Source of the DNA: Phenylobacterium sp.
GTDB taxonomy: Bacteria > Pseudomonadota > Alphaproteobacteria > Caulobacterales > Caulobacteraceae
Length of the DNA stretch: 64,000 bases
Assembly (NCBI RefSeq): GCF_030693625.1
Contig: NZ_JAUYAF010000035.1
Span: 62,001-126,000 of the forward strand
Direction of reading: 5' to 3'
The first letter of the stretch is position 1; each line of letters begins with the position of its first letter. The position numbers and the translations under genes were made by a program. Under the pieces are notes generated by a model, which ran no database searches, was not told the DNA's origin, and saw only the letters and a program-made list of their open reading frames with translations. Positions 22,996-31,498 of the stretch are shown here, piece after piece.

Positions 22996-25416
22996 ATGCC
23001 GATCTCGTACCTCTCGGTTGCGCAGATCTCCGCCCTCTCGGCGACGGTCTTGCAGCCGCTCTCGACCACGAAGATGCAGCAGCTCACCTCGACCCAGATG
23101 GGCGCGCTCAGCGTGACCGGGATCGGGACCCTCTCGGTGACCCAGGTCGGGGCCCTGTCGGCCAGCCAGGTCAAGGGCCTGAAGGCGACCCAGATCGCCC
23201 ACTTCTCCAGCGCGGTGGTGTTCGACACCGCCCAGCTCACCGCCCTGAACGCCAGCCAGCTGGGCGGCCTCAGCTCCAGCCAGCTCGGCGCCCTGGACAC
23301 CACGCGCCTGGCCGCCCTGGCCGGGACCCAGCTCGCCGGCCTCTCGGCCACCAACCTCTCGGGCCTCACCGCCACCCAGATCGGCGCCCTGTCGGCCACC
23401 CAGGTGAAGGGTCTCACCACCAGCCAAATCAAGGGCCTCAGCGCCGCCGACATCGACGAGTTCAACCTGACCCAGCTGGGGGGCTTCACCGCCACCCAGA
23501 TCGGGGTGATGGCCACCACCCACCTGGCCCAGTTCGACGCCACCGAGATGGCCTCCCTTTCCACCACCCAGGTGAAGGGCCTCAACACCCTGCAGCTGCG
23601 GGACCTGGACGCCACGACTCTCGGCAAGCTGACCGCCACCCAGGTGGGCGCGCTATCGGCCAGCCAGGTCGGCGCCATCGCCGCCACCAATCTCTCAGCC
23701 CTGGCGCCCGGCGTCATCGCGGCCCTGTCGTCGACCCAGATCTCCGGCCTCAGCAACACGGCTCTCGCCGCCTTCGACGCCACCCAGGTCGCGGCCCTGA
23801 CCACCACCCAGGTCAAGGGCCTCACCGCCACCCAGGTGCGCAGCCTGGAAGCCGCCGACTTCGACAAGTTCACCTCGGGCCAGATCGGCGCCCTCACCGC
23901 CGCTCAGCTCGGCGCGCTCTCGAGCACCAACCTGGCCAGCCTGGACGAGACCGAGATCCAGGGCCTGGCCACCACCCAGACGGCGGGCTTCACCGCCACC
24001 CAGATGGCCAGCCTCTCGACGACCGACTTCGCCGAGCTCGCCACCACCCAGATCGCCGCCCTCACCGCCAGCCAGGTCGGCGGCCTTTCCGTCACCAACC
24101 TAACCTCGCTCTCGGCCACCCAGTTCGCGGCCCTGGATCCGGCCCGGATCAGGGGCCTGACCGCCAGTCAGCTCGGCGGCCTGGAGGCGGCCGACTTCGC
24201 CCGCTTCACCCCGACCCAGATCGTCAGCCTCACCGCCGCCCAGATCGGCGCCCTGTCGGCCACCAATATCGGCGCACTGAACGCCACGGTGATCCAGCAG
24301 CTCAGCAACACCCAGCTCCAGGGGCTCACCGCCTTCCAGGTCCGCGCGCTGACCGCCACCGATGTGCGCGAGTTCACCGCCACCCAGATCCAGGGCTTCA
24401 CCCCCGGCCAGTTCGGCTCGCTCTCGGCCAGCGCCCTGCCGGCCCTGTTCAACACCCAGTTCGAGGGGCTCAGCGCCCTGCAGCTCGGCGGCCTGTCGGC
24501 CTCCGGGGTCGCGGCGCTCAACGACACCCAGATCGGCTGGCTCTCCACCACCCAGCTCCGCGGCATCAGCGCCGCGGCCCTGGGAGGCCTGTCGGCCACC
24601 GACTTTAGCCGCTTCAGCCCGACCCAGATCGACGACCTGGCCCCCGCCCAATTGGCCGGCCTGTCCTCGACCAATCTCTCGTCCCTCGACGCCACCCAGA
24701 TCACCGGCCTCACCACCAGCCAGGTGCGGGCCCTGACCGCCACCCAGATCGGGGGTCTCTCGGCCACCGACATCGGCGAGTTCGACCTCACCCAGCTCGG
24801 CGCCATGACCAGCGTCCAGATCAACGCCATCGGCCCGGCCACCCTGGCCTCGCTGGACGAGACGCGGCTTGGCGCCCTGGCGGCCACCCAGATCGCGGGC
24901 CTGACCGCCACCAACTTCTCAGCCCTGACGCAGACCCAGGTCGCCGGCCTGTCAGCCACCCAGATCCAGGGCGTCAGCGCAGCCAATATCCGTAGCCTCA
25001 GCGCCACCGACTTCGGCGAACTGACCGCCACCCAGCTCGTGAGGCTGACGGCCGGCCAGGTGGGTGCCCTGACCACCACCAATCTCTTCGGCCTCTCGGC
25101 CACCCAGTTTGGAACCCTGGCGGCGACCCAGATCGCCGGCCTGACCGCCAGCCAGCTCTCGGCCCTTGAGCCGCCCCAGTTCGAGGCCTTCACCGCGACC
25201 CAGATCGCGGCCCTGCCCGGCGCCCAGATCGCCGCCCTCAGCACCACCCTGATCGGCGCCCTGACCACCACCCAGGTCGCCGCCTTCGAGGCGACCCAGA
25301 TCCCCAGGCTCACCGTGACCCAGGTGCGCCAGCTCTCCACGACCCTGGTGGCGGCCATGAGCCCGGCCCAGGTCAACGCCTTCACGGCGATCCAAATCCA
25401 GAACCTGCCGGCCTGA
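22996..25416 (+). CDS. Octapeptide-repeat protein, unknown function
   Basis: An 806-aa protein made almost wholly of about 100 tandem octads of pattern [L/F]-[S/T]-x-T-Q-[I/L/V]-x-[G/A], for example LSATQVKG, LTATQIGA. The octad register holds to the end except for one 6-residue unit near residues 72-77 (FSSAVV). Octads with Asp at position 5 (LEAADFDK, LSATDIGE) and Asn at position 5 (LSSTNLAS) recur with spacing that implies a 7-octad, 56-residue super-repeat (168 bp), sometimes extended by 3 octads. Trp is nearly absent and I see no Cys, signal peptide or membrane span. A beta-solenoid or other extended repeat fold is likely; surface, ice-binding or scaffold roles are speculation. Confidence 0.85.
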   Translation: MPISYLSVAQISALSATVLQPLSTTKMQQLTSTQMGALSVTGIGTLSVTQVGALSASQVKGLKATQIAHFSSAVVFDTAQLTALNASQLGGLSSSQLGALDTTRLAALAGTQLAGLSATNLSGLTATQIGALSATQVKGLTTSQIKGLSAADIDEFNLTQLGGFTATQIGVMATTHLAQFDATEMASLSTTQVKGLNTLQLRDLDATTLGKLTATQVGALSASQVGAIAATNLSALAPGVIAALSSTQISGLSNTALAAFDATQVAALTTTQVKGLTATQVRSLEAADFDKFTSGQIGALTAAQLGALSSTNLASLDETEIQGLATTQTAGFTATQMASLSTTDFAELATTQIAALTASQVGGLSVTNLTSLSATQFAALDPARIRGLTASQLGGLEAADFARFTPTQIVSLTAAQIGALSATNIGALNATVIQQLSNTQLQGLTAFQVRALTATDVREFTATQIQGFTPGQFGSLSASALPALFNTQFEGLSALQLGGLSASGVAALNDTQIGWLSTTQLRGISAAALGGLSATDFSRFSPTQIDDLAPAQLAGLSSTNLSSLDATQITGLTTSQVRALTATQIGGLSATDIGEFDLTQLGAMTSVQINAIGPATLASLDETRLGALAATQIAGLTATNFSALTQTQVAGLSATQIQGVSAANIRSLSATDFGELTATQLVRLTAGQVGALTTTNLFGLSATQFGTLAATQIAGLTASQLSALEPPQFEAFTATQIAALPGAQIAALSTTLIGALTTTQVAAFEATQIPRLTVTQVRQLSTTLVAAMSPAQVNAFTAIQIQNLPA

Positions 25417-25514
25417 ACCGTTGGCCGATCCGGGGAAGGTGTGTCGCCGCGCCGCGGTGAATCTCGGATGGCTCGCCCTAGGCGCCCTCCATTTCCGTTG
25501 ATACAGGCTCGCGA

Positions 25515-26924
25515 ATGATGACCTCGCGTCGCACCGTCCTTTCCACCGCCGCAGCGGGACTGGCGTTCCTCGGCTGTGCGCGGCACGCAAGCGCTCAGAC
25601 GGGCGCCGCGACCGAGACCTACGCCAACGAGGTCGCGGGTTATGGCCCGCTGGTCGCCGACCCCTACGGCATTCTCGACCTGCCCGCCGGGTTCGCTTAC
25701 CGGGTGGTGTCGCGGTTCGGCGAGACGATGAGCGACGGCCTGGAGGTTCCTTACAAGGCCGACGGCATGGGCTGTATTCCGCTCGGCGGCTCGCGGGTGG
25801 CGCTGGTCCGCAATCACGAACTCAAGAGCAACGACCTCAACTACGGCCCGGCCGGCCTGGCGCGGCGCCTGGCCCCGCGGGTCGACCTGTCGCGGGCCTA
25901 CGATGTCGGGGCCGACGGCCACGCCTTGCCCGGCGGAACCACCACGCTCATCTACGATGTCGCCCGGCAGAAACTGATCAGCCAACACCTCAGCCTGACC
26001 GGAACCGCCGTGAACTGCGCCGGCGGCGTGACCCCGTGGGGATCGTGGCTGAGCTGCGAGGAGAACACCCAGAAGGCCGGCGGAAACCTCTCCAAGGACC
26101 ATGGCTGGGTGTTCGAGGTGCCGGCCAGGTCCAAGGGCCTGGTCCAGGCCGTGCCGCTCAAGGCCATGGGACGGTTCCAGCACGAGGCCGCCTGCGTCGA
26201 CCCCCGCACCGGCGTCGTCTACATGACCGAGGACAGCTTCGCCGGCCCGGGCCTGTTCTACCGCTTCCTCCCGAACGCCCGCGGTGAGCTCCACATGGGC
26301 GGCAAGCTGCAGGCGCTTGGGTTCCGCGACGCCCCCGGCGGCGTGAGCACCGCCAACCAGGGTCAGGTCATCTGGAGCCAGGGCGACTGGAAGCAGGTCG
26401 TCTGGATCGACCTCGACGGCGTGGAAAGCCCGGATGACGACCTGCGCCTGCGCGGCGCCAAGGCCGGCGCGGCGACCTTCGCCCGGGGCGAGGGCATCCA
26501 CTTCGGCGCGGGCGAGATGTATTTCACCTGCACCAGCGGGGGCCCGGCCAAACATGGCCAGATCATGCGCTACGTTCCCAGCGCCAGCGAAGGCCAAGCC
26601 GGCGAGCGCGATACGCCCGGCCGGCTGCAGCTGTTTCTGGAGTCGTCCGACGAGAAGGTCTTCGACTACGGCGACAACCTGACCGTGGCGCCATGGGGTC
26701 ACCTGATCGTCTGCGAGGATCGCTACTCCAACACCAAGCGCAACCACATCCGCGGCGTCACCCCGGAGGGCAAGGTCTATACGATCGCCCGCAACGTCTT
26801 CCGCGAGAACGCAGAACTGGCCGGCGCCTGTTTCTCGCCCGACGGCTCGACCCTCTTCGTGAACATCTACTGGCCGGGTATCACCCTGGCGATCACGGGC
26901 CCGTGGCGCTCCCCCCAGGGCTGA
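25515..26924 (+). CDS. PhoX-like (DUF839) Tat-exported protein
   Basis: A 469-aa protein with a twin-arginine signal peptide (MMTSRRTVLSTAAAGLAFLG) and DUF839 landmarks: DGMGCIPLGGSRVALVRNHE, NCAGGVTPWGSWLSCEEN, GRFQHEAACVDP and GACFSPDGSTLFVNIYWPG. PhoX enzymes are calcium/iron-dependent periplasmic alkaline phosphatases; many DUF839 members are uncharacterised. No Pho box or phosphate gene is nearby. It is a single gene; the stress-gene island begins behind it. Confidence 0.9.
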   Translation: MMTSRRTVLSTAAAGLAFLGCARHASAQTGAATETYANEVAGYGPLVADPYGILDLPAGFAYRVVSRFGETMSDGLEVPYKADGMGCIPLGGSRVALVRNHELKSNDLNYGPAGLARRLAPRVDLSRAYDVGADGHALPGGTTTLIYDVARQKLISQHLSLTGTAVNCAGGVTPWGSWLSCEENTQKAGGNLSKDHGWVFEVPARSKGLVQAVPLKAMGRFQHEAACVDPRTGVVYMTEDSFAGPGLFYRFLPNARGELHMGGKLQALGFRDAPGGVSTANQGQVIWSQGDWKQVVWIDLDGVESPDDDLRLRGAKAGAATFARGEGIHFGAGEMYFTCTSGGPAKHGQIMRYVPSASEGQAGERDTPGRLQLFLESSDEKVFDYGDNLTVAPWGHLIVCEDRYSNTKRNHIRGVTPEGKVYTIARNVFRENAELAGACFSPDGSTLFVNIYWPGITLAITGPWRSPQG

Positions 26925-26940
26925 TGGAAGCCTGATGGCA

Positions 26941-26966
26941 GGAACGCCTTGAGCGTCCTGACCGTT
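26941..26966 (+). promoter_or_regulatory. EcfG-type promoter, consensus match
   Basis: GGAAC, 17 bases, CGTT: an exact match to the general-stress sigma factor consensus of alphaproteobacteria. It lies 104 bases before ATG 27070, the first of three small genes that each carry such a site. Confidence 0.55.
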
Positions 26967-27069
26967 GAGATCCGCCGGATCGGGCGGCCGCTCAAAGCTG
27001 CGTGACCAGGTGCGGTGGCGGACTAGCGCGCCACCATTTCGGGTATAGTGCGCTTAGGAGGAGAAGGTC

Positions 27070-27342
27070 ATGACCCAGACACCGCAGACTGATCACAGCA
27101 TCTTGGTCGTCCCGGTTGAGGGCGGCTGGAGGGTGCACTCCCCCTTCGATGACACGCCCTTGATGTTCCTCTCCGGCGCCAAGGCCGAGGAGAAGGCCAA
27201 GGCCCTGGCCGAGCGCCTGGCCGCCGCCGGCCGTGACGCCCGCGTCCTGATCCACGACCGCACCCAGGCCCTGGTCGGCACCTGGCGCTACTTCGCCTAC
27301 GAAGCGCCCCTCGCCGAACTGCCGGTGCGCCGCGAGGCCTAG
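27070..27342 (+). CDS. Small DUF2188-like protein
   Basis: A 90-aa soluble protein: SILVVPVEGGWRVHSPFDD, then KAEEKAKALAERLAAAGRDARVLIHDRT. The pattern of a short beta meander with a conserved Trp, one long helix and a last strand resembles DUF2188-type proteins. Function unknown. AGGAGGAGAAGG precedes the ATG. A consensus EcfG-type promoter lies 104 bases upstream, so general-stress induction is plausible. Confidence 0.7.
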   Translation: MTQTPQTDHSILVVPVEGGWRVHSPFDDTPLMFLSGAKAEEKAKALAERLAAAGRDARVLIHDRTQALVGTWRYFAYEAPLAELPVRREA

Positions 27343-27352
27343 CGCCACCGTC

Positions 27353-27378
27353 GGAACACCTGGCCCGGTCTCCCTGTT
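27353..27378 (+). promoter_or_regulatory. EcfG-type promoter candidate
   Basis: GGAAC, 17 bases, TGTT (one mismatch to CGTT). It ends 32 bases before the start of the 64-aa protein at 27411. Confidence 0.45.
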
Positions 27379-27410
27379 GATAGGCTGTACGCCACACACA
27401 GGAGCATCCC

Positions 27411-27605
27411 ATGGCCGAGAACCGCACCCCGCAGGACCAGAGCGCAACCCCGCAACAGCCGGCCCCGAGCCAGCAACAGCGTCAGGACGAGACCACCAAC
27501 ACCAACGGCGGTGAGCAGTCCAAGACCGGCACGGGCCTCGGAACCGGCGTCGAGACCGGCGCCATCGAACCCGGCAACAGCCAGGGCGCCAACAACGCCC
27601 GTTGA
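27411..27605 (+). CDS. Small disordered hydrophilic protein
   Basis: A 64-aa protein composed mainly of Gln, Asn, Thr, Gly and Pro (for example SATPQQPAPSQQQRQDE), with no hydrophobic core, Cys or Trp. Such composition is typical of intrinsically disordered, stress-type small proteins. AGGAG precedes the ATG, an EcfG-like site lies upstream and a good terminator follows, so the gene looks real and monocistronic. No family recognised. Confidence 0.65.
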   Translation: MAENRTPQDQSATPQQPAPSQQQRQDETTNTNGGEQSKTGTGLGTGVETGAIEPGNSQGANNAR

Positions 27606-27623
27606 AGCCGCCACACGGACAGG

Positions 27624-27657
27624 AACGCCCGCGCGCCTCGTGCGCCGCGGGCGTTTT
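27624..27657 (+). terminator. Rho-independent terminator
   Basis: A 10-base perfect stem, AACGCCCGCG / CGCGGGCGTT, with a 12-base loop that can pair further, ends in TTTT. It lies 19 bases after the stop of the 64-aa protein gene. Confidence 0.75.
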
Positions 27658-27709
27658 CGCGACCGGTTCGCAAGCGCTGCAATTCGTGACCGTCTGTCGG
27701 ATATCCGCC

Positions 27710-27734
27710 GGAACTCCGTCAGCGCCAGGTTGTT
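27710..27734 (+). promoter_or_regulatory. EcfG-type promoter candidate
   Basis: GGAAC, 16 bases, TGTT (one mismatch). It ends 50 bases upstream of the hemerythrin-domain gene. Confidence 0.45.
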
Positions 27735-27784
27735 TTCCGACTCAGGGCGACAGCGCCCGCAAATTCAGATGAACGAGGGACGTT

Positions 27785-28330
27785 ATGGCGACTGCCGCGA
27801 AGGCCGACACGGCCAAGAAGACCGATTCCAAGAAGACCGCGCCGCGCCGCACGCGCCGCACCAACCGCCGCGATCCGCTGGCCATCAGCCTGCTCAAGAA
27901 GGACCACCGCGAGGTGGACGCCATGTTCGACGAGTACGAGCAGCTGGAAAAGGACGCCGAGAAGCTGGCCCTGTTCAACAAGATCGCCCTGGCGCTCAAG
28001 GTGCACACCCAGATCGAGGAGGAAATCTTCTATCCGGAGGAGCGCGGCGAGGTGGAAGATGACCTCATGGATGAGGCCTATGTCGAACACGACAGCGCCA
28101 AGAAGCTGATCGCCGAGATCGAGGCGATGAAGCCGTCCGACCAGTTCTACGACGCCAAGGTCAAGGTGCTGGGCGAATACATCAAGCACCACGTCAAGGA
28201 AGAGGAAGAGCCCGGCGGGATGTTCTCGCAAGCCAAGAAGGGCGACGAAGACCTCGACGAAATGGGCGAGCGCATGGCCGCCCGGAAGAAAGAACTGATG
28301 GCTGAGCTGGCCCCGGCCCAAGCCAACTGA
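27785..28330 (+). CDS. Hemerythrin HHE-domain protein
   Basis: A 181-aa protein with a 30-residue Lys/Arg-rich N-terminal tail and a four-helix HHE domain. Likely di-iron ligands are visible in KKDHREVDAMFDEYE, KVHTQIEEEIFYPE, YVEHDSAKKLI and EYIKHHVKEEEEP. The family binds O2, NO or iron; some members protect against oxidative or nitrosative stress. The basic tail might bind nucleic acid (inference). An EcfG-like site lies upstream and hairpins lie downstream. Confidence 0.92.
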   Translation: MATAAKADTAKKTDSKKTAPRRTRRTNRRDPLAISLLKKDHREVDAMFDEYEQLEKDAEKLALFNKIALALKVHTQIEEEIFYPEERGEVEDDLMDEAYVEHDSAKKLIAEIEAMKPSDQFYDAKVKVLGEYIKHHVKEEEEPGGMFSQAKKGDEDLDEMGERMAARKKELMAELAPAQAN

Positions 28331-28396
28331 TCCGGCCGCCGCGCGCGCTTTCCCGCGCGCGGCGCGCCTGCCCTTCACACGACTGATGAGATCGCG

Positions 28397-28423
28397 CCGC
28401 CCCAGCATCGTCTGGGGCGGTTT
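28397..28423 (+). terminator. Terminator after hemerythrin gene
   Basis: A perfect 9-base stem, CCGCCCCAG / CTGGGGCGG, with a 6-base loop, is followed by TTT. A second hairpin (GCCGCGCGC / GCGCGCGGC, 28338-28363) lies closer to the stop but lacks T residues. Confidence 0.6.
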
Positions 28424-28711
28424 GCTGTGTGACGTACCCCAGCGGCCAGGCCATCCCCCACAGGGACCACGTTCCTTCACAGATTGATCGACCGGCCTCG
28501 CGTGACTTCGAGGGGGCCCAAAAGACAGGCGCCTAGACCCAAAGTTTGAAATCTATCATTTCATGTATTGAAAAGCACATAGTCCGTATTCGAAAATACT
28601 TATTACCCCCCACTTCGTCTTATTCTGTTTTTCGAAATACATTCCGTAAATACGGTCGAACAATTATATGATCACGCGCTGCAGCATCTGTGACACACTC
28701 GACCGGTTGCG
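28424..28711. other. AT-rich regulatory leader before Crp/Fnr-type gene
   Basis: No gene seen here. From about 28540 to 28680 the DNA is strikingly A+T-rich compared with its surroundings. It holds several short dyads: TGAAAT-N5-ATTTCA (28547-28563), GTATT-CGAA-AATAC (28586-28599), a related GTTTTTCGAAATAC (28627-28640) and CCGTAAATACGG (28644-28655). Such density suggests operator sites and a promoter for the next gene. The regulator bound is unknown; autoregulation is possible. Confidence 0.45.
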
Positions 28712-29443
28712 ATGTTTTTAGTTGACCGATTGGTCTGGACCTCAGTGAATTTTAGAAACTATCTTCTGTCCGCCTTAGAGCCCGAAGACATGGCCGTGCT
28801 TGGCCCCTTTCTGACCGAAACCGCCCTGTCCGCGGGCGAGGTGCTGCACGAGGTCGATCAGCCCATCGAGGCGATCTTCTTCCCCTCCAGCGCCGTGGTC
28901 TCGGTGGTCACCCCCACCCGGGACGGACGCAGCGTGGAAAGCGCCACCATCGGGTTTGAGAGCGTCAGCGGCCTGCCCTCGGCGTTGAGCGGCGAGCCCA
29001 GCTCCAGCCGCGTCTTCGCCCAGGTCGCAGGCGGCGCCATCCGTCTCCCGGCCGCCCAACTGCGCGACCGGGCGTTCCAGAGCGCGCCGCTCCTCCACCT
29101 GCTGCTGCGGCACATCGAGGCCAATATCAGCCAGGCCCAGCAGTCAGTGGCCTGCAACGCCCTGCATGAGGCCGGCCAACGTCTGGCGCGATGGCTGCTG
29201 ATGACCCAGGACCGGGTGTCAGGCCCCGTCGTGCCCCTGACCCAGGAGTATCTGGCGATCATGCTCGGCGTGCAGCGCACCACCGTCACCCTGGTGGCCA
29301 GCGCCTTCAAGCGCGAAGGCCTGATCGACTACCGGCGCGGGGCCATCACCATCCTCGACCGGACCGGGCTCGAACGGGAGGCCTGCGAATGCTACGGCCT
29401 CGGCAAGATCCGCTTCGACCGCCTGCTGAAGGTCGCGGCCTGA
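28712..29443 (+). CDS. Crp/Fnr family transcription regulator
   Basis: A 243-aa protein: cyclic-nucleotide-binding-like beta barrel (about 25-140; PIEAIFFPSSAVVSVV) joined to a Crp-type winged helix (about 150-225; LTQEYLAIMLGVQRTTVTLVASAF). It lacks the four N-terminal Cys of Fnr, so it is probably not an Fe-S O2 sensor. GTG 28745 (product starting MNFRNYLLSALEPED) is a credible alternative start, because the first 11 codons are unusually A+T-rich and no strong ribosome site precedes ATG 28712. Targets unknown; the globin and oxidase operons are candidates only. Confidence 0.88.
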   Translation: MFLVDRLVWTSVNFRNYLLSALEPEDMAVLGPFLTETALSAGEVLHEVDQPIEAIFFPSSAVVSVVTPTRDGRSVESATIGFESVSGLPSALSGEPSSSRVFAQVAGGAIRLPAAQLRDRAFQSAPLLHLLLRHIEANISQAQQSVACNALHEAGQRLARWLLMTQDRVSGPVVPLTQEYLAIMLGVQRTTVTLVASAFKREGLIDYRRGAITILDRTGLEREACECYGLGKIRFDRLLKVAA

Positions 29444-29452
29444 GGCCTGGGC

Positions 29453-29662
29453 TCAAGTCGCCAGCGGCCCGCCGCCGGCGTCCCGCCGTTCGCGATGGAT
29501 CAACTCATCGTCGCGCCAGATCTCGACCTCGGCGGCGCTGCCGTGCTCGGCCAGGATCTGCAGCCCCTTGGTCAGGGCCGCCGCGTCATCCGTAAGCTCG
29601 ACGGCTTCGAACGTCAGGCCGGAACCACCGGCGAGATAGGGATAGAAGATGTAGGCGGGCAC
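29453..29662 (-). CDS. Small hypothetical protein
   Basis: A 69-aa acidic protein if started at GTG 29662 (MPAYIFYPYLAGGSGLTFEA), with AGGGA upstream; the frame extends to 29692. The order strand, then LTDDAAALTKGLQILAEH, then AAEVEIWRDDELIHRERR resembles many short uncharacterised Caulobacteraceae proteins with an alpha/beta pattern. Function unknown. It converges on the Crp/Fnr-type gene. Confidence 0.6.
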   Translation of the reverse strand: MPAYIFYPYLAGGSGLTFEAVELTDDAAALTKGLQILAEHGSAAEVEIWRDDELIHRERRDAGGGPLAT

Positions 29663-29767
29663 TGAGGATATCCCTGGGGGAAGCGACACCACACCACCAA
29701 CCCTGACCGCCCGTCTATCCGATACCCGACTTATTGACCCGCGGAGAAGTCGCCTGGGTGACGCGGC

Positions 29768-30211
29768 TCAGCGCAACACTTCAAACACCAACGCACCAAG
29801 AGCGGCGGCAAGCAGTGTTCCGCCCTGGCGCAGAGCCGTGATCTGGCTGGCGCCCACGCGCGCGCCGTCGAGGAAGTCAGTGAGCGCAGCATCGAGCTGG
29901 GCCGCCATGTCCAGGTCGGCGATTTCGAGCGGGGGCGCCGCGTTCGGCCTGATTCCACGATTGAGAATGACGGCCGCGAGGCCAGCCAGCACCGCGGCTC
30001 CCGCGCTTAGCCCAGACGCGTCTCGCACAGCTCCGACCGCCGCGAAACAGCACAATAGAGCGCCGGTGATCATGAGCAGAGTCAGCGCCCAATTCCTCCG
30101 CTGGCGGCGTTCCGGCCCTCTCGCCCCACACAGCCGAACGTAGGCCAGCTCCTCTTCGAGAGTGAGGCCGCCCACGTCCAGCATTGTGTCTGGTTTCATT
30201 CTTCGGCTCAT
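29768..30211 (-). CDS. Hypothetical membrane protein
   Basis: A 147-aa protein with an N-terminal soluble part (LTLEEELAYVRLCGARGPERRQ), two adjacent membrane spans (about 43-63 and 67-85), a short acidic helix (ADLDMAAQLDAALTDFLDG) and a final hydrophobic stretch (about 130-146). ATG at 30199 is an alternative start. Family not recognised. Base composition here looks less G+C-rich than in the core genes, hinting at acquired DNA. Confidence 0.6.
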   Translation of the reverse strand: MSRRMKPDTMLDVGGLTLEEELAYVRLCGARGPERRQRRNWALTLLMITGALLCCFAAVGAVRDASGLSAGAAVLAGLAAVILNRGIRPNAAPPLEIADLDMAAQLDAALTDFLDGARVGASQITALRQGGTLLAAALGALVFEVLR

Positions 30212-30373
30212 TGGTGAGCAAGGCAGCGCGCCTCAAACTATAATGGCGGCCCTGGCTTGCAAGTCGGGGATGTTGCGCGACAAGGGATATGAGAGTCACG
30301 AGCCTGCGTTTGCTGGGTCGACCGCCGCCTGGGCGGCTCCTATGGTCTTTGCGGCCGCCGATGGGGCTTGCTG

Positions 30374-30754
30374 ATGGTACGAAATCTGCGGGTGTTGATT
30401 GCGGCGACGGCGATGGCTGGGTTTTCCCATCTCGGGGCCTCGGCGGCGAGGCTGTCCAATGCGCAGCCTGTTCCGGCAGCTCTGGTGTCCGAAGTGCGCC
30501 GAGCCTTGGCCGCCGAGCCCTATAACCGTGAACTCTACGCCCCGTCCCTCAGCTTCGGGGGCAATGACAGGGCGCTCTGTGGGCTGGTGGATGCGCAGCG
30601 CCGCGGGATGCCTCTTCGGTTCATCTACCTCAGGCCCGAGGCTGGACCCGTCGCCGTCGAAATAGACGACGGGATCGATGCCGCCGGGTTCGCTGAAGTC
30701 TGGCGAGTGGCGGGATGTGGCCTGCGAGGCGCCCCCAGCAGCCTTACTCCCTAG
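30374..30754 (+). CDS. Secreted hypothetical protein
   Basis: A 126-aa protein with a Sec signal peptide (MVRNLRVLIAATAMAGFSHL, cleavage near GASA). The mature part includes VSEVRRALAAEPYNRELYAP and two Cys (ALCGLV and GCGLRG) that could pair in the periplasm. No family recognised. Its 3' end overlaps the convergent nuclease-like gene by 11 bases. Confidence 0.6.
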   Translation: MVRNLRVLIAATAMAGFSHLGASAARLSNAQPVPAALVSEVRRALAAEPYNRELYAPSLSFGGNDRALCGLVDAQRRGMPLRFIYLRPEAGPVAVEIDDGIDAAGFAEVWRVAGCGLRGAPSSLTP

Positions 30755-31259
30755 ACGGCGGGATTTGGCGCCACAGACCTGTGGCGCCACGCCGGGCCGC
30801 TTCTTCCGTCGCATCGTAGCGTCCCGCGCTTTCGTCGCGATTTTGGATGACCACTCCGGCCTCGATGAGTTCCTCGGAGAGATCTCTCCAGTACGGTTTG
30901 CAACTGACCCCGTAGCAGGCGTCGTAGCGGACCTCGCAGACGCCCGCTCGGGGGCGCTCATCGGCCCCGCCAACCAACCGGCACGTGACGTCGTGGTCCA
31001 GGATGATGTGCTCAAGCTCCCAGACTGCGCCGGCGGCGCAGGTCGCGGCTGACCCGTAGTCAGGGCACGGTCGTTCCGAGAGCGCCAGGCTCACCCCCAA
31101 CAGCCTGACCTTCGCGCCGTCGAGTTCAATCGTATCGGGCGCGACAACCGCTGCCTTTGCTGGACCGATGGTCGGGCCGTGCGGATGCGGCGCCGCCAGG
31201 CCGATGCTGGCCGCCACGAGAGCGCCAAGGCCCACAATCGCCCCCAGGATTCTTGCCAT
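30744..31259 (-). CDS. Exported thermonuclease-like (SNase) protein
   Basis: A 171-aa protein with a signal peptide (MARILGAIVGLGALVAASIG, cleavage near LAA) and an SNase-like fold: VVAPDTIELDGAKVRLLGVSL matches the first strands and Asp region of staphylococcal-nuclease homologues, and RDESAGRYDATEEAARRGATGLW matches the C-terminal helix. Canonical catalytic Arg/Glu are not clearly all present and there are six Cys, so activity is uncertain. ATG 31259 was chosen because it starts the signal peptide. Confidence 0.72.
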   Translation of the reverse strand: MARILGAIVGLGALVAASIGLAAPHPHGPTIGPAKAAVVAPDTIELDGAKVRLLGVSLALSERPCPDYGSAATCAAGAVWELEHIILDHDVTCRLVGGADERPRAGVCEVRYDACYGVSCKPYWRDLSEELIEAGVVIQNRDESAGRYDATEEAARRGATGLWRQIPPSRE

Positions 31260-31498
31260 CGCCCACCCCGTCAAAGTCACAATCGCGCCGGTCGCATCCG
31301 CTCCGAGGCGACGAACTCTGCAGTCCGGGCTCAGCCAGAGCAACCAGCTCTCCCTGGCGCGAGGCCGGCACACCCGCCCCCGCCGGGCTTGGTCACCCGC
31401 ACACCACCGATGTCGGTCGGGAACGTGTCGGGCCCCTTCCCCTTCCCCACCGGCTCCGCCTAAAGTCCGCGCCAGAGAGTGCATGGGGGGATGTGCGT

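Noticed and set aside
22996..25416. Regular 24-bp DNA periodicity considered as a CRISPR or minisatellite array
   Set aside because: The repeats vary at the DNA level and keep a single open frame with amino-acid-level conservation; there are no spacers or cas genes.
24168..26747. 859-codon open frame on the minus strand across the repeat protein and phoX-like gene
   Set aside because: High-GC codon bias and the 24-bp repeat keep the antisense frame open; its translation is a repetitive mirror of the octads with no domain and crosses two real genes.
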